Shown: positions 23,425 to 32,786, numbered from the stretch's first letter. The stretch is DNA of 35,591 bases from Oxalobacteraceae bacterium UBA6018 (GCA_002428015.1 DIZW01000040.1:1-35591), one strand, 5' to 3'. Numbers and translations: made by a program. Notes: generated from the letters alone by a model not told the origin.

Positions 23425-25623
23425 CTATGCGGCGTGCAGGTCGAACGGCAGCTTGCGCAGGCGCTTGCCGGTCAGGCTGAACACGGCGTTGGCGAAGGCC
23501 GGCGCCAGCGGCGGAAAGCCCGGTTCGCCCATGCCGGTCGGCGCGTCGTTTGAGGGTACGATGAACACGTCCACGTGCGGCATGTCGGGCATGCGCGCGA
23601 CCGTGTAGTCGTTGAAGTTCTGCTGTTCGACGACGCCGTCCTTGAGCGTGATGGCCGCTCCCGGCAGGGTGGTGCCGACCGCCATCAGCACCGCGCCCTG
23701 GACCTGGGCCTCGATGGTGAGCGGATTGACGGCCAGGTTGCAGTGCACGCCCGCGGTGACCTTGTGCAGCTTCGGCACGCCCTTGACGAGCGAGGCTTCC
23801 ACCACGTAGGCGACGATGCTGTTGAAGGACTCGTGCAGCGCCACGCCCCAGGCATGCCCCTTGGGCAACTTGCGCACGCCGTAGCCGGATTTGGCCACCG
23901 CCAGGTCGAGCGCGGCCAGATGGCGCGGATGCTTCGCGCCGATCAGCTTTTTGCGGTAGGCCACCGGGTCCGCCTTGGCGGCATGCGCGGCTTCGTCGAT
24001 CAGGGTCTCCATCACGAACGCGGTGTGGGTCGAGCCGACCGAACGCCACCACAGCACCGGCACGTTGGCCTTGGCGTTGTGGACGCTGAGGTTGAGCGGC
24101 AGCTCGTAGGGCTCGCCGATCCCCTCGATCATGGTCGAATCGACGCCGCCCTTGATCATGAAGGCTTCGAACGGGGTGCCGGCGATGATTGACTGGCCCA
24201 CCACCACGTGGTTCCAGACCACGATATCGCCCTTGGCGTCGAGGCCGATATCGACCTGGTGAACGTGGGAAGGGCGGTAGTAGCCGCCGCGGATATCGTC
24301 CTCGCGGCTCCAGATCACCTTCACCGGCCCGCGTTTGTAGGCCTTGGCGATGTTGACCGCCTCGACCAGGTAGTCCGAGGTCGGCACCGCGCGCCGGCCG
24401 AAGCCGCCTCCGGCGGTCATCGTGTGCAGGGTGACCTGTTCCGGCTTCAGGCCGGCGGTGGCGGCGATGGCGCCCTGGTCGATGGTCTGGAACTGGGTGC
24501 CGGCCCATACCGTGCAGCTGTCGGCCTTGAGGTCCACCACGCAGTTGAGCGGCTCCATCGGCGCATGCGCCAGGTAGGGGAACTCGTACACGGCCGAGAT
24601 CTTCTTGGCGGCGCCGGCCAGTTTGGCGGTATCGGCCGTCTTGGCCGCGATGCCAGGCGTGCTGGCCAGCGCCTTGTAATCGGCCAGCTGTTTGGCGCTG
24701 CTGACTTTCTCGACGGCGCTGCTATCCCACTCGATCACCAGCGCGTCGCGGCCCTGCTTGGCCGGCCAGTAGCCGTCGGCGATCACGGCCACGCCGCGTC
24801 CACCGCGGTCGGTCGCCACCTCGAGCACGTCCACCACGCCCTTGATGGCCTTGGCCTTGCTGGCGTCGAGCCGTGCCACCTTGGCGCCGAACACGGGCGG
24901 ATGCGCGACCACGGCCACCTTGGCGCCGGGCAGGGTGAAGTCCATGCCGAACTGCTCCTTGCCGCTCGACTTGGCCAGCGCGTCGAGGCGCTTGACGGGT
25001 GTGCCGATCAGGTGGAAATCCTTGGGGTCCTTGAGCTTGACGCTGGCCGGCATCGGCTGCTTCATCGCGGCGTCCGCCAGCGCGCCGTAGCTGGCCTTCT
25101 GTCCCGCCGGGCCGGTCACGGTGCCCTTGGCGGTGCCGCACTGCTCGGGCTTGACCTGCCATTGCTCGGCCGCGGCCGCGATGAGCATGGCGCGGGCGCG
25201 CGCGCCGATTTCGCGATACTGCGTGAACGAGTGCGCCACGCTGCCCGAGCCGCCGGTCATCTGGATGCCCATCAGCGGGTCCTTGAAGGCGTCGCCCGCT
25301 GGCGCGAGCGCGCCGCGCACCTGCGACCAGTCGGCGTCGAGCTCCTCGGCGATGAGCATCGGCAGCGAGGTTTGCACGCCCTGGCCGAACTCGAGCCGGT
25401 TGACCATCACGGTGACGGTGTTGTCCGGCGCGATATGCAGGAAGGCGTTCGGCGCCGAAGCCGGGGCGGCGGCGGCGCGCGCCAGGCGGTTCGCGCCGGG
25501 GATGAAGAAGCCGATGACCAGGCCGCCGGAAGCGAGCGCCCCGGCCTTGATGAAGCTGCGCCGCGACATGCCGCCGTCCGACGGGCGTGACAGGGCAGCA
25601 TGGTTAATCCATTCAGTGCGCAT
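23425..25623 (-). CDS. xanthine dehydrogenase-family molybdopterin-binding subunit (IorB-like)
   Basis: A 732-residue large subunit. MSRRSFIKAGALASGG is a twin-arginine signal, so the folded enzyme is exported to the periplasm with its partner. Cofactor motifs include EFGQGVQTSLPMLIAEELD, QMTGGSGSV, TAGGGFGRRAVPTSDYLVE and GMGEPGFPPLAPAFANAV, the last with the catalytic Glu. It resembles isoquinoline 1-oxidoreductase beta and periplasmic aldehyde oxidoreductases. The substrate, probably an aldehyde or N-heterocycle, cannot be told from sequence. AGGAG precedes the ATG at 25623, 10 bases after the iron-sulfur subunit. Confidence 0.93.
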   Translation of the reverse strand: MRTEWINHAALSRPSDGGMSRRSFIKAGALASGGLVIGFFIPGANRLARAAAAPASAPNAFLHIAPDNTVTVMVNRLEFGQGVQTSLPMLIAEELDADWSQVRGALAPAGDAFKDPLMGIQMTGGSGSVAHSFTQYREIGARARAMLIAAAAEQWQVKPEQCGTAKGTVTGPAGQKASYGALADAAMKQPMPASVKLKDPKDFHLIGTPVKRLDALAKSSGKEQFGMDFTLPGAKVAVVAHPPVFGAKVARLDASKAKAIKGVVDVLEVATDRGGRGVAVIADGYWPAKQGRDALVIEWDSSAVEKVSSAKQLADYKALASTPGIAAKTADTAKLAGAAKKISAVYEFPYLAHAPMEPLNCVVDLKADSCTVWAGTQFQTIDQGAIAATAGLKPEQVTLHTMTAGGGFGRRAVPTSDYLVEAVNIAKAYKRGPVKVIWSREDDIRGGYYRPSHVHQVDIGLDAKGDIVVWNHVVVGQSIIAGTPFEAFMIKGGVDSTMIEGIGEPYELPLNLSVHNAKANVPVLWWRSVGSTHTAFVMETLIDEAAHAAKADPVAYRKKLIGAKHPRHLAALDLAVAKSGYGVRKLPKGHAWGVALHESFNSIVAYVVEASLVKGVPKLHKVTAGVHCNLAVNPLTIEAQVQGAVLMAVGTTLPGAAITLKDGVVEQQNFNDYTVARMPDMPHVDVFIVPSNDAPTGMGEPGFPPLAPAFANAVFSLTGKRLRKLPFDLHAA

Positions 25624-25633
25624 GCTGCTCTCC

Positions 25634-26092
25634 TTAAGCGAGGGTCTTGGCCGCATCCTTGATGGCGGCGCGGATGCGTTGGTAGGTGCCGCAGCGGCAG
25701 ATGTTGCCGCTCATGGCACCGTCGATGTCGGCGTCGCTCGGGTGCTTGTTCGAGCGCAGCAGCGCCGTCGCACTCATCACCTGGCCGCTCTGGCAGTAAC
25801 CGCACTGCGGCACGTCGTGGCGCACCCAGGCGTCCTGCACGGCCTTGCCGACCTTGTCCGTCTCCATCGCCTCGATGGTGGTGATCTTGTGGCCGGCCGC
25901 CGCCGAAATCGGCGTCACGCAGGAGCGGATCGGCGCGCCGTCCAGGTGCACGGTGCAGGCGCCGCACAAGGCCGCGCCGCAGCCGAATTTGGTGCCCGTC
26001 ATCTGCAGATGATCGCGCAGCGCCCACAGGACCGGCGTTGACGGATCGGCGTCGACCGACATGTCGCGGCCATTGATATTCAATGTGACCAT
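25634..26092 (-). CDS. (2Fe-2S)-binding subunit of a molybdenum hydroxylase (IorA-like)
   Basis: A 152-residue protein with two [2Fe-2S] clusters. The plant-ferredoxin-type cluster uses Cys38, Cys43, Cys46 and Cys58 (GCGAALCGACTVHLDG). The helical-domain cluster uses Cys97, Cys100, Cys132 and Cys134 (QCGYCQSGQV and NICRCGTYQRI). It passes electrons from the molybdenum site of the large subunit to an external acceptor. No FAD subunit gene is present, as expected for IorAB-type enzymes. AAAGGG precedes the ATG. It is the first gene of this four-gene leftward group. Confidence 0.95.
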   Translation of the reverse strand: MVTLNINGRDMSVDADPSTPVLWALRDHLQMTGTKFGCGAALCGACTVHLDGAPIRSCVTPISAAAGHKITTIEAMETDKVGKAVQDAWVRHDVPQCGYCQSGQVMSATALLRSNKHPSDADIDGAMSGNICRCGTYQRIRAAIKDAAKTLA

Positions 26093-26185
26093 TCACTGCC
26101 CTTTCTCGGTTGTAGCGCCGCGGCGCATTCGCGGCTTGTTATGACGGCATCGCTGAACTTTTGAATTGCTATTTGTGCAGGTATC

Positions 26186-26908
26186 TTATTTGATTGTCGC
26201 GAACTTTGCTTCAAGGGTCGTCTTGTCGATCGCGCCGGGCACGCGCGTGCCGTCGGCGAAGAACAGGGCAGGGGTGCCCGTGATGTGCAGGCGGTTACCC
26301 AGGGCCGCCACTTCCTCGTGCGGGGTCTTGCAGTTCGCCGGCGGCGCCGGGGGCAGCTTACCGTCGACCATCCACTCGTCCCACGCCTTGTTGCGGTCGG
26401 GCGAGCACCAGATCGCGGTCGACTTGACGAGCGAATCGGGCGAGAGGATGTTGAGGATGAAGGTGTAGACGGTGACGTTGTCGGTTTCCTTGAGCGTGGT
26501 CTGGCGGAAGCGCTTGCAGTAGCCGCAGTTGGGGTCCTCGAAGATGGCGATCACGCGCTTGCCGTTGCCCTTGACGGTCTTGAGGGCCAGGTTGAAGGGC
26601 AGGTCGGAGAAGCGGATCTTGTTGACCTCGTCCAGGCGCAGCTTGGTCAGGTTTTGCGCCGTCTTGGCGTTGAAGATCTGGCCGCTGATGATGTACTTGC
26701 CTTCCTTGTCGGTGTACAGGATGTCGCCGCCGGCCTGGATTTCATACAGCCCGGCGTAGGGCGTGGCGCGCACCGCGTCGATCTTGACGCCTTCGCCCAG
26801 GTGCGGCTCGATGGCCTTCTTGATATTGGCCTCGACGGGCGTCTCGGCGCCCACGCACGACGCCATCAGCCCGGTCATCACGAGCAGCGCTAATTTACTT
26901 TTGTACAT
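26186..26908 (-). CDS. dsbC: DsbC-family thiol:disulfide isomerase
   Basis: A 240-residue periplasmic protein. A signal peptide (KLALLVMTGLMASCVGA) is followed by the dimerisation domain (to about residue 85), a linker helix, and a thioredoxin domain with the active site CGYC (Cys128, Cys131) and the cis-proline motif TGTPALFF. It reshuffles wrong disulfides in exported proteins. The ATG at 26908 has GGAG six bases upstream; the TTG just before it is rejected. It follows the UbiH-like gene by 29 bases, a pairing common in related bacteria. Confidence 0.93.
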   Translation of the reverse strand: MYKSKLALLVMTGLMASCVGAETPVEANIKKAIEPHLGEGVKIDAVRATPYAGLYEIQAGGDILYTDKEGKYIISGQIFNAKTAQNLTKLRLDEVNKIRFSDLPFNLALKTVKGNGKRVIAIFEDPNCGYCKRFRQTTLKETDNVTVYTFILNILSPDSLVKSTAIWCSPDRNKAWDEWMVDGKLPPAPPANCKTPHEEVAALGNRLHITGTPALFFADGTRVPGAIDKTTLEAKFATIK

Positions 26909-26937
26909 CAACTTCTCCAGTTATCCATGTCATGTTG

Positions 26938-28173
26938 CTACTTGCCCATCGCGTGGGACATCAGTTTACGCTTGAGGTAGGGCAACTTATTCAACAAGTT
27001 TAATCCCAAATTGCGGACCACGCGTACCGGCTCGAGATTTGTTGCGAACAGGCGCGCGAGGCCGTCGGTCGCCACCTGCATGAGCAGGATGTCCTCCTTG
27101 CGCGCACGCGCGTAACGCGCCAGCACGCGCTCGTCGCCGACGCTGCGCTGGTCCTCGCGCGCGGCGATGGTCGCCAGCAGCTCGGCCACGTCGGCGAAGC
27201 CCAGGTTCATGCCGTGTCCGGCCAGCGGATGGACCACGTGGGCCGCGTCCCCGACCAGCGCCACCCGCGGCGCCACGATGCTGTGCGGGCGCACCAGCGA
27301 AAGAGGGAAGTCCTTGACCGCCTCCGGCGTGAGCGGGCGCAGGGCGCCCAGCTGGACCTCGCAGTACTCGGCCAGGCGCACGGCCAGTTCGCTCAGGGTC
27401 TCGCTCATCAGCGTGTCGGCCAGCGCGTCCGGCGCCGACCACACCAGCGAGACGCGCTCGCCCGGCAGCGGCAGCAGCGCCACGATGCCCTCGGCGCAGG
27501 GGAACCACTGGTGGGCCACGCCATGGTGCGGCTTGGCGCAGGAGAAGTTGGTGACCACCGCGCGCTGGTGGTAGGAGCGGTAATCGAGGTTGATGTCGCA
27601 CTGGCCGCGCACCCAGGACTGGCCGCCGTCGGCGCCCACCACCAGCGCGCTGGCGATGCTGCTGCCGTCGTCCAGGGTGACGGTGGCGCCGGCGGCGTCG
27701 GTGGCCAGCTTCACCGCGCGGCCGTTGACGATGCTGACGTGGGGGGCGAAGCGCAGGGCGGCGTCGAGCGCCTGGTTCAGGTTGCGGTCCTCCACGATCC
27801 AGGCCAGCGAGTTGACGTGCGCGCCGAAGGCGTCGAAGGCCAGGTCGCCGCCGTGCTGGCCGTCGCCGTTGACGACCATCGCGTCGACCGGCGCGATGCG
27901 CGACTGGTCCATCGCGCCCCACACCTTGAGGGCAGTGAGCAGGGTGTGGGCGGTGTGGTTGAGGGCGTAGACCCGCACATCCCAGGGCTGCCCGGCGCCG
28001 TCCGCGGCGGGCGCTGGTGGCGTGGTGTCGGCTGGCTTGGCCGTGGGCATCAGGATGGTGACGCTGTGGCCGGCCTGGGCGAAGCCGAGCGCGGCCGTCT
28101 TGGCGATGGCGCCGTTGCCGACGATGCAGATGGCGCTCTGATGGCGCGCGGAGGAGTTCAGTGGGCTAGTCAT
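26938..28173 (-). CDS. UbiH/UbiF-family FAD-dependent monooxygenase
   Basis: A 411-residue flavoprotein hydroxylase of the ubiquinone-biosynthesis type. AICIVGNGAIAKTAALGFAQ is the N-terminal FAD fold, with Ala in place of the usual last glycine. ASALVVGADGGQSWVR is the middle DG motif, and RVALVGDAAHVVHPLAGHGMN with LGFADVAEL is the C-terminal UbiH/COQ6 signature. It likely hydroxylates a ring position of the ubiquinone precursor, though which one cannot be told. The ATG at 28173 lacks a ribosome site, and a TATAAT (28186-28181) lies so close that a very short leader is possible. An alternative ATG is three codons upstream. Confidence 0.88.
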   Translation of the reverse strand: MTSPLNSSARHQSAICIVGNGAIAKTAALGFAQAGHSVTILMPTAKPADTTPPAPAADGAGQPWDVRVYALNHTAHTLLTALKVWGAMDQSRIAPVDAMVVNGDGQHGGDLAFDAFGAHVNSLAWIVEDRNLNQALDAALRFAPHVSIVNGRAVKLATDAAGATVTLDDGSSIASALVVGADGGQSWVRGQCDINLDYRSYHQRAVVTNFSCAKPHHGVAHQWFPCAEGIVALLPLPGERVSLVWSAPDALADTLMSETLSELAVRLAEYCEVQLGALRPLTPEAVKDFPLSLVRPHSIVAPRVALVGDAAHVVHPLAGHGMNLGFADVAELLATIAAREDQRSVGDERVLARYARARKEDILLMQVATDGLARLFATNLEPVRVVRNLGLNLLNKLPYLKRKLMSHAMGK

Positions 28174-28252
28174 GCAATGCATTATAGCGGCTTGAAACGA
28201 CACGGTTTTGACGTCCGGAACCGCGTTTTTCAAGAAAATCTCACACTCGGCC

Positions 28253-28281
28253 TTGCAAACCGTGGTTCGGCTGACTATAAT
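28253..28281 (+). promoter_or_regulatory. sigma-70 promoter of the tRNA-Phe gene
   Basis: TTGCAA (28253-28258) and TATAAT (28276-28281) are separated by exactly 17 bases. The tRNA begins 10 bases after the -10 box, so the transcript would start almost at the mature 5' end. Confidence 0.8.
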
Positions 28282-28291
28282 CATGCCTCTT

Positions 28292-28367
28292 GGCCTGGTA
28301 GCTCAGTCGGTAGAGCAGAGGATTGAAAATCCTTGTGTCGGTGGTTCGATTCCGCCCCGGGCCACCA
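28292..28367 (+). tRNA. tRNA-Phe (anticodon GAA)
   Basis: A 76-base cloverleaf. The acceptor arm GGCCTGG pairs with CCGGGCC with one G-T pair, the D arm is GCTC/GAGC, and the anticodon stem AGGAT/ATCCT encloses TTGAAAA with anticodon GAA. The T arm is GGTGG-TTCGATT-CCGCC, and a genome-encoded CCA ends the gene. A hairpin terminator follows at once, and base composition drops just beyond it. Confidence 0.97.
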
Positions 28368-28383
28368 AGGAACATCGTTCACG

Positions 28384-28411
28384 CAACGCCAACCCTCACC
28401 GGTTGGCGTTG
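28384..28411 (+). terminator. terminator after tRNA-Phe
   Basis: CAACGCCAACC (28384-28394) and GGTTGGCGTTG (28401-28411) form a perfect 11-base stem with a six-base loop, followed by TCGTTTCT. It lies 16 bases after the tRNA. Confidence 0.85.
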
Positions 28412-28659
28412 TCGTTTCTGGGATTTGTAGTCCTCGTGTCCGGTCCATTTCCGGTTCTGCGGACTCCAAGAATCTCCTAGCGCTTCTCCCCCTGCATTTT
28501 TCTCACGTTTCGTCGCAGACAAACGAGTAACGCAAGGCAGGCCCCCCGCCAGCACTCCAGCACGTAGGAGAGCTGAAATTACCACGGTCAGTTACATCGC
28601 TCCGTCTTGCGGCAAAACCATTTCATGGCTGCGATCTGCAACCCGCAAGATGCAGTGTT
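28412..28659. other. intergenic junction between core chromosome and defence island
   Basis: No gene is supported here. The stretch separates the tRNA terminator from the end of hsdR and marks the fall from about two-thirds GC to less than half. A junction formed by integration would be expected near here, but no integrase gene or clear direct repeat of the tRNA 3' end is visible within the window. Confidence 0.5.
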
Positions 28660-31600
28660 CTATGCATTCCGTACTGTTACCTCAAAATCATCACACAGTT
28701 TCTCAACCAAATCCTCCATTTCTTTGAAGAAGTAGTCGCCGACACTTTGCCGATGTAGTGCCTTGTAGCGCCGATAGATTTTTGCGAAATCGTCATAAAT
28801 TTCATTTTCAGAAACATGCGATTTGATTTTAACCATCAATCTTTCGCCTTCACTGGACTTGCGTATATAGTCGAAAAAGACAATGATTTTCTCTTCAAAG
28901 TCCTTAATCAACGTTCCGGTCTTTTCTTCTTGCTCGTTTCGCGCCGCAATAATGGCAAGGATGTCAAATTGTCCTCCGCCGTAAGGAGCTTCCCCCTCGG
29001 CCACCATTAGCGGTTTTTTAGGCTTGGTTTTTAGCTCATACGTCGCCACTTCAATTATTCCAATTTGGTTGTCAAAATACACCTCAATCGGATCTTTAAT
29101 GTCCTCGCAACGATGTAACATATTGTAGAGTGTATTGAATTTTCGCCAGAAGAACAAAAAACTCGGATCGCTGTACTTGGCATCCAGCTCGATCACGTAT
29201 TCAATGCGATTGAGAATGGTGAAATACTGCGAAGCCTTAGCCTTGGTGTCAGCGGTACGTTGCGGGTTGGCATCGATGTATTTCTTTACGCTGCTTTCAA
29301 AGTCCAAATAGCTTTCTGGTTCATCGCGCTTGGCAGCATCCTTGTAGATACTCATGAACACATTAAAAAATTTTTCATATGTATCTGACTTCTTGAGCTC
29401 AGTCAGTAATACATCCAGTACTTTTTTGTCGCCAAACGGATCAAAATCACTCACCACCACATCAGAAAAATGCTCAAAGGCGTCCTTGATGTTTTGCACA
29501 TTCACGTTGTTGTACGAAAAATCAACAATTTTGCAGTCGTTCTTATATTTCGTGGTGCGGTTCACGCGAGAAATGGTTTGAATGGCACTGATCCCCTTGA
29601 TTTCTTTGTCCAAAAACAAGGTATGCAATTTCTTCTCGTCAAAGCCTGTTTGCAGTTTGGCGACAACAATCATCAACCCATTTTTGCTTAAGCTAAAACT
29701 TTCAAGCACCTTCTCCTCTGTCAAACCGCCATTGAGTCCGGTCGCGCTCTGTTCATCTTGATTGCTGGAATACACCACATGGATCGGTGCACCTGCGTAT
29801 CTTTCGTACTTAGCTTCTTTTATCAAGGCATTGAAGTGTTTCGTCACCGCACCTTGATAGGCAATGGCCGCCTTGATTGAATGTACTGCCAACATCGCCT
29901 TGCCGGTACCCCTTATTTGACGGTACACATCCTTGACCAATAGATCGGCCACGTATTTGGCAATAGCGTCGATACGGTCACGGTTCTCATAGACCTGCTT
30001 TTTCTGCGCGTCCTTGTATTCCTTTTCAGTAAAACCTTCAAGAGGATTCACAGGCAAATCAAACAGCATCTTGGATGCAACGGGCACAATATTTTTCAAC
30101 GGGTTGAGGATGAAGCCATCCTCAATAGCCTCTTTCATGGTGTAGGTATCAAAAGGACGCCAAAGTTTCTCGCTTTCGGCATAGCCGCTGAACTCGCCAA
30201 ACCGCGCCAAGGTATGGTCATCCGGCGTAGCAGTAAAGCCGATAATCAGGTTTTTCTTAGTAGCCTGACCGACGTAGGAAGCGCCATCAAACGGACTTTG
30301 TAGCTCGTCAAAAATACTCACCATCTCTTCGTGCTGGTCACCACTGTTAGACCGATGAATTTCGTCAATTAAGAAAACAATACGCATCCCTGCCAGTTTT
30401 TCCAGGACATCCACGTCGAGCATTTCGCGCACTGAGCCAAACTTCTGCAAATTAACGATCACCAAGCGCGTATCGGATGCCAAAGCCTCTTGAAAGGTCT
30501 TCTTGTTGGTAGCCTCAATCACCATGCGCTTATCGATGTTCATGTTCAGCATGAGCGAATCAATCTGGCTGCGCAGTTGCAGGCGGTCCACCACAATCAT
30601 AATTTTATCGTACACATACTGCGCTTTGCCTTGGCTATCTGGGCGGCGCAAGTCTTTCAACTGCAAGGCTGACCAACCGATGATGTTGGACTTGCCAAAC
30701 CCAGCGGCGTATTGCATCAACAGCGAATATACATTTTTATTGTTAGAGTAAGCTCTACGCTTTTCCAGTAGTTCTTTTTTCTTCGCATCGGAAACGCCGA
30801 CCAACTGTTTCTCCAACAACTTTTCAAAATAATCTGGTTCTTGCTCGTGGGCCAAAAACTCATCAATTTTGGCCATGATCTTGTCAGTGCCAAACTTCTG
30901 TTTCGGGCGCGGTGAAATCAAGTGCCCTGTTTGGTCTTTCACCTCCTTCACCCCTTTGTTGACGTAGACGTCACGTTCGATGAAGTTGTAATACAGGATC
31001 TCTTTTTCGATCATGAGCTTGCCGTACAAGGCAGCGAACAGCTCTTTGAGTTTGTCCTTTTTTTCAGCGTCAGGCTTAAGCAATGGGTACAACTTAAAGA
31101 CGCTATGCGCCTTCTTCTCGATTTCTTCGCGGTCGAATTTTCCTTCGCGGCAGGTAATCAAAATCTCGTCAAAATAATCTGCGATAGTTCGGATGACATA
31201 GGTTTCGCCAATATCGGTGGTCGTGATATGAATGGCGTTTTCAAAGATCTTAAGGAAATCTTTGCGAAAAGCCAGTTTCTCCTTGTCACTCAGCATGATA
31301 TTGCTGTCGATGTGCTGGTGATACACTTTCACTGCCTCAAAATAATCTTTCAACACCTTACCGCGCCCGTTCTTGCTGGCGCTTTGGCTCGTGTAGTTGC
31401 TTTTCAACTCGCTGTAGCCGAGGTAAATACCGTTCACGAACAACACGATGTCGGGACGGAAGGAGAAGACTTGTGCACCCGAATAGTTGAATTTATAGGA
31501 CAGCTCTTGCACCACAGAGAAGATATTCTCGTCGAACAACGCGTTGCCATGAATCACACTGTCGCTTGTATAAAAAAGATGCAGCTTAACGCCATGCAAA

Positions 31601-31887
31601 GTAATTGATTTGTTTGCGTTGATGAACAAAGCCATGTTCCGACTGCTGGCAATGCGTTCGGCGATCAATGCCATGAGTTCTTGAAGCAAAGCCTTTTTAT
31701 CGCCCCGGTATCTCTTTAGCAAAGTCTCATACGACTTCTGGTTGAGTGAACTCTCCGAAATGAACGTCTGCAAATCCTCTTCAACAATCAATGACTGGGT
31801 CACAGTGTTGGCTTTGACTTCTTTGTATTTCAGTCCCTCCCGAAAGAACGGAAGCAGAAATTTGTCTTGGAGATGGAGTTCGTTCAC
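28660..31887 (-). CDS. hsdR: type I restriction endonuclease, R subunit
   Basis: A 1075-residue subunit that cleaves unmodified DNA after ATP-driven translocation. The N-terminal PD-(D/E)xK nuclease shows FRPDIVLFVNGIYLGYSELKS (Asp146, Glu160, Lys162). The motor domains carry a Walker A variant AGFGKS (395-400), DEIH (508-511), GFTATP (550-555) and the motif VI region QTISRVNRTT. A helical C-terminal domain binds the methylase core. It starts with GTG at 31887, with CAAGG upstream, 20 bases after the DUF4868-like gene. Composition is AT-rich like the rest of the island. No stop or frameshift interrupts it. Confidence 0.96.
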   Translation of the reverse strand: MNELHLQDKFLLPFFREGLKYKEVKANTVTQSLIVEEDLQTFISESSLNQKSYETLLKRYRGDKKALLQELMALIAERIASSRNMALFINANKSITLHGVKLHLFYTSDSVIHGNALFDENIFSVVQELSYKFNYSGAQVFSFRPDIVLFVNGIYLGYSELKSNYTSQSASKNGRGKVLKDYFEAVKVYHQHIDSNIMLSDKEKLAFRKDFLKIFENAIHITTTDIGETYVIRTIADYFDEILITCREGKFDREEIEKKAHSVFKLYPLLKPDAEKKDKLKELFAALYGKLMIEKEILYYNFIERDVYVNKGVKEVKDQTGHLISPRPKQKFGTDKIMAKIDEFLAHEQEPDYFEKLLEKQLVGVSDAKKKELLEKRRAYSNNKNVYSLLMQYAAGFGKSNIIGWSALQLKDLRRPDSQGKAQYVYDKIMIVVDRLQLRSQIDSLMLNMNIDKRMVIEATNKKTFQEALASDTRLVIVNLQKFGSVREMLDVDVLEKLAGMRIVFLIDEIHRSNSGDQHEEMVSIFDELQSPFDGASYVGQATKKNLIIGFTATPDDHTLARFGEFSGYAESEKLWRPFDTYTMKEAIEDGFILNPLKNIVPVASKMLFDLPVNPLEGFTEKEYKDAQKKQVYENRDRIDAIAKYVADLLVKDVYRQIRGTGKAMLAVHSIKAAIAYQGAVTKHFNALIKEAKYERYAGAPIHVVYSSNQDEQSATGLNGGLTEEKVLESFSLSKNGLMIVVAKLQTGFDEKKLHTLFLDKEIKGISAIQTISRVNRTTKYKNDCKIVDFSYNNVNVQNIKDAFEHFSDVVVSDFDPFGDKKVLDVLLTELKKSDTYEKFFNVFMSIYKDAAKRDEPESYLDFESSVKKYIDANPQRTADTKAKASQYFTILNRIEYVIELDAKYSDPSFLFFWRKFNTLYNMLHRCEDIKDPIEVYFDNQIGIIEVATYELKTKPKKPLMVAEGEAPYGGGQFDILAIIAARNEQEEKTGTLIKDFEEKIIVFFDYIRKSSEGERLMVKIKSHVSENEIYDDFAKIYRRYKALHRQSVGDYFFKEMEDLVEKLCDDFEVTVRNA

Positions 31888-31907
31888 GAAAGCAACCTTG
31901 GTTTTTG

Positions 31908-32786
31908 TTAGATATTTGAAGTGCTGTGGGCGACACGTTTTTCGTTCGTTATTTGTGACGTGTAATATCGCTCTTGAAGCAAATTGATGACATGCGTCAA
32001 ATCACTTACTTTTGTTAATATAAATTTCCCATCTGCGGCAATCGAAAATCCTGATTCGGAATAACCCTTTGCATATTCGTTGTACTTTTTTCTTACCGCA
32101 ACGTCGCCAAAGTCGATTGATTTCTCATCAATAATTCCCGCAATATGCTTGAGCGCACGTTCACCAAGATTTTCACTTTTAAAACTTTTTTCCACTTTGA
32201 AAAAATCACTATTAACAAAGGAATCCACCTCTTCGCTAGTCGCGCTTCGGTAAAATTTATCGATTCCTTTAAATAATGGCTTAATCGTTGAGTAACTTTT
32301 GAAATATAACTTTGAGCTGGCGTCATCCCAATAGGCATCAACGTTGCTATTAAATTCAACGACATTTTCCTCGGTGCTGACAGCTGCTTCGCCAGAATCA
32401 ATAAATTTCAAAAATATTTTTGATGTGATATAAAACTTATTGAATATCCTATTAAAAATTATTTTTGCCTTGCCGCCGTCATCTTTGCTTGCCAAATATA
32501 GAACAGCCAGTTCCTTATATTGACTGCTAACGATATTATTTACATCCGCAGTTGACTCAACGGTTGGCAAATATGGTGCCATCATCAAAGCTTTATCCTC
32601 AGCATTGATATCCACGTAAAACCATTCGTCATCAGCCAATTTGTAGTCCGGCTGAAATTTCTTTTCCGCATCAGTGCCAATAACTGGGAAGCCAAATTCA
32701 TTTTCAATAAGAGCCAAGTTTTTATTTGACTCAGAAAATATCAATACCGAGTTTCCATCTTTCAGACGTCCGACAAATTTTTTCAT
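31908..32786 (-). CDS. kwaB: Kiwa anti-phage protein KwaB (DUF4868-like)
   Basis: A 292-residue soluble, charged protein. The N-terminal half mixes strands and helices (FVGRLKDGNSVLIFSES, SQYKELAVLYLASKDD, IFNRIFNKFYIT). The C-terminal half, KYNEYAKGYSESGFSIAADGKFIL and LLQERYYTSQITNEKRVA, resembles the end of DUF4868 proteins such as KwaB. The preceding gene encodes a four-helix membrane protein and overlaps it by ATGA, exactly the KwaA-KwaB arrangement. In studied Kiwa systems KwaA sits in the inner membrane and senses phage attack, and KwaB acts on phage DNA. The family call is from remembered sequence features, not from a search. Lying between hsdS and hsdR, it is very probably a defence gene even if the family name is wrong. 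Confidence 0.72.
   Translation of the reverse strand: MKKFVGRLKDGNSVLIFSESNKNLALIENEFGFPVIGTDAEKKFQPDYKLADDEWFYVDINAEDKALMMAPYLPTVESTADVNNIVSSQYKELAVLYLASKDDGGKAKIIFNRIFNKFYITSKIFLKFIDSGEAAVSTEENVVEFNSNVDAYWDDASSKLYFKSYSTIKPLFKGIDKFYRSATSEEVDSFVNSDFFKVEKSFKSENLGERALKHIAGIIDEKSIDFGDVAVRKKYNEYAKGYSESGFSIAADGKFILTKVSDLTHVINLLQERYYTSQITNEKRVAHSTSNI

Noticed and set aside
28181..28186. TATAAT on the minus strand just before the UbiH-like gene
   Set aside because: No matching -35 box at 16-18 bases and too close to the start codon; recorded only as a possibility in that gene entry.
28281..28469. A leftward reading frame over the tRNA (GAESNHRHKDFQSSALPT)
   Set aside because: This is the well-known false protein read from the antisense strand of tRNA-Phe; the tRNA explains the sequence.
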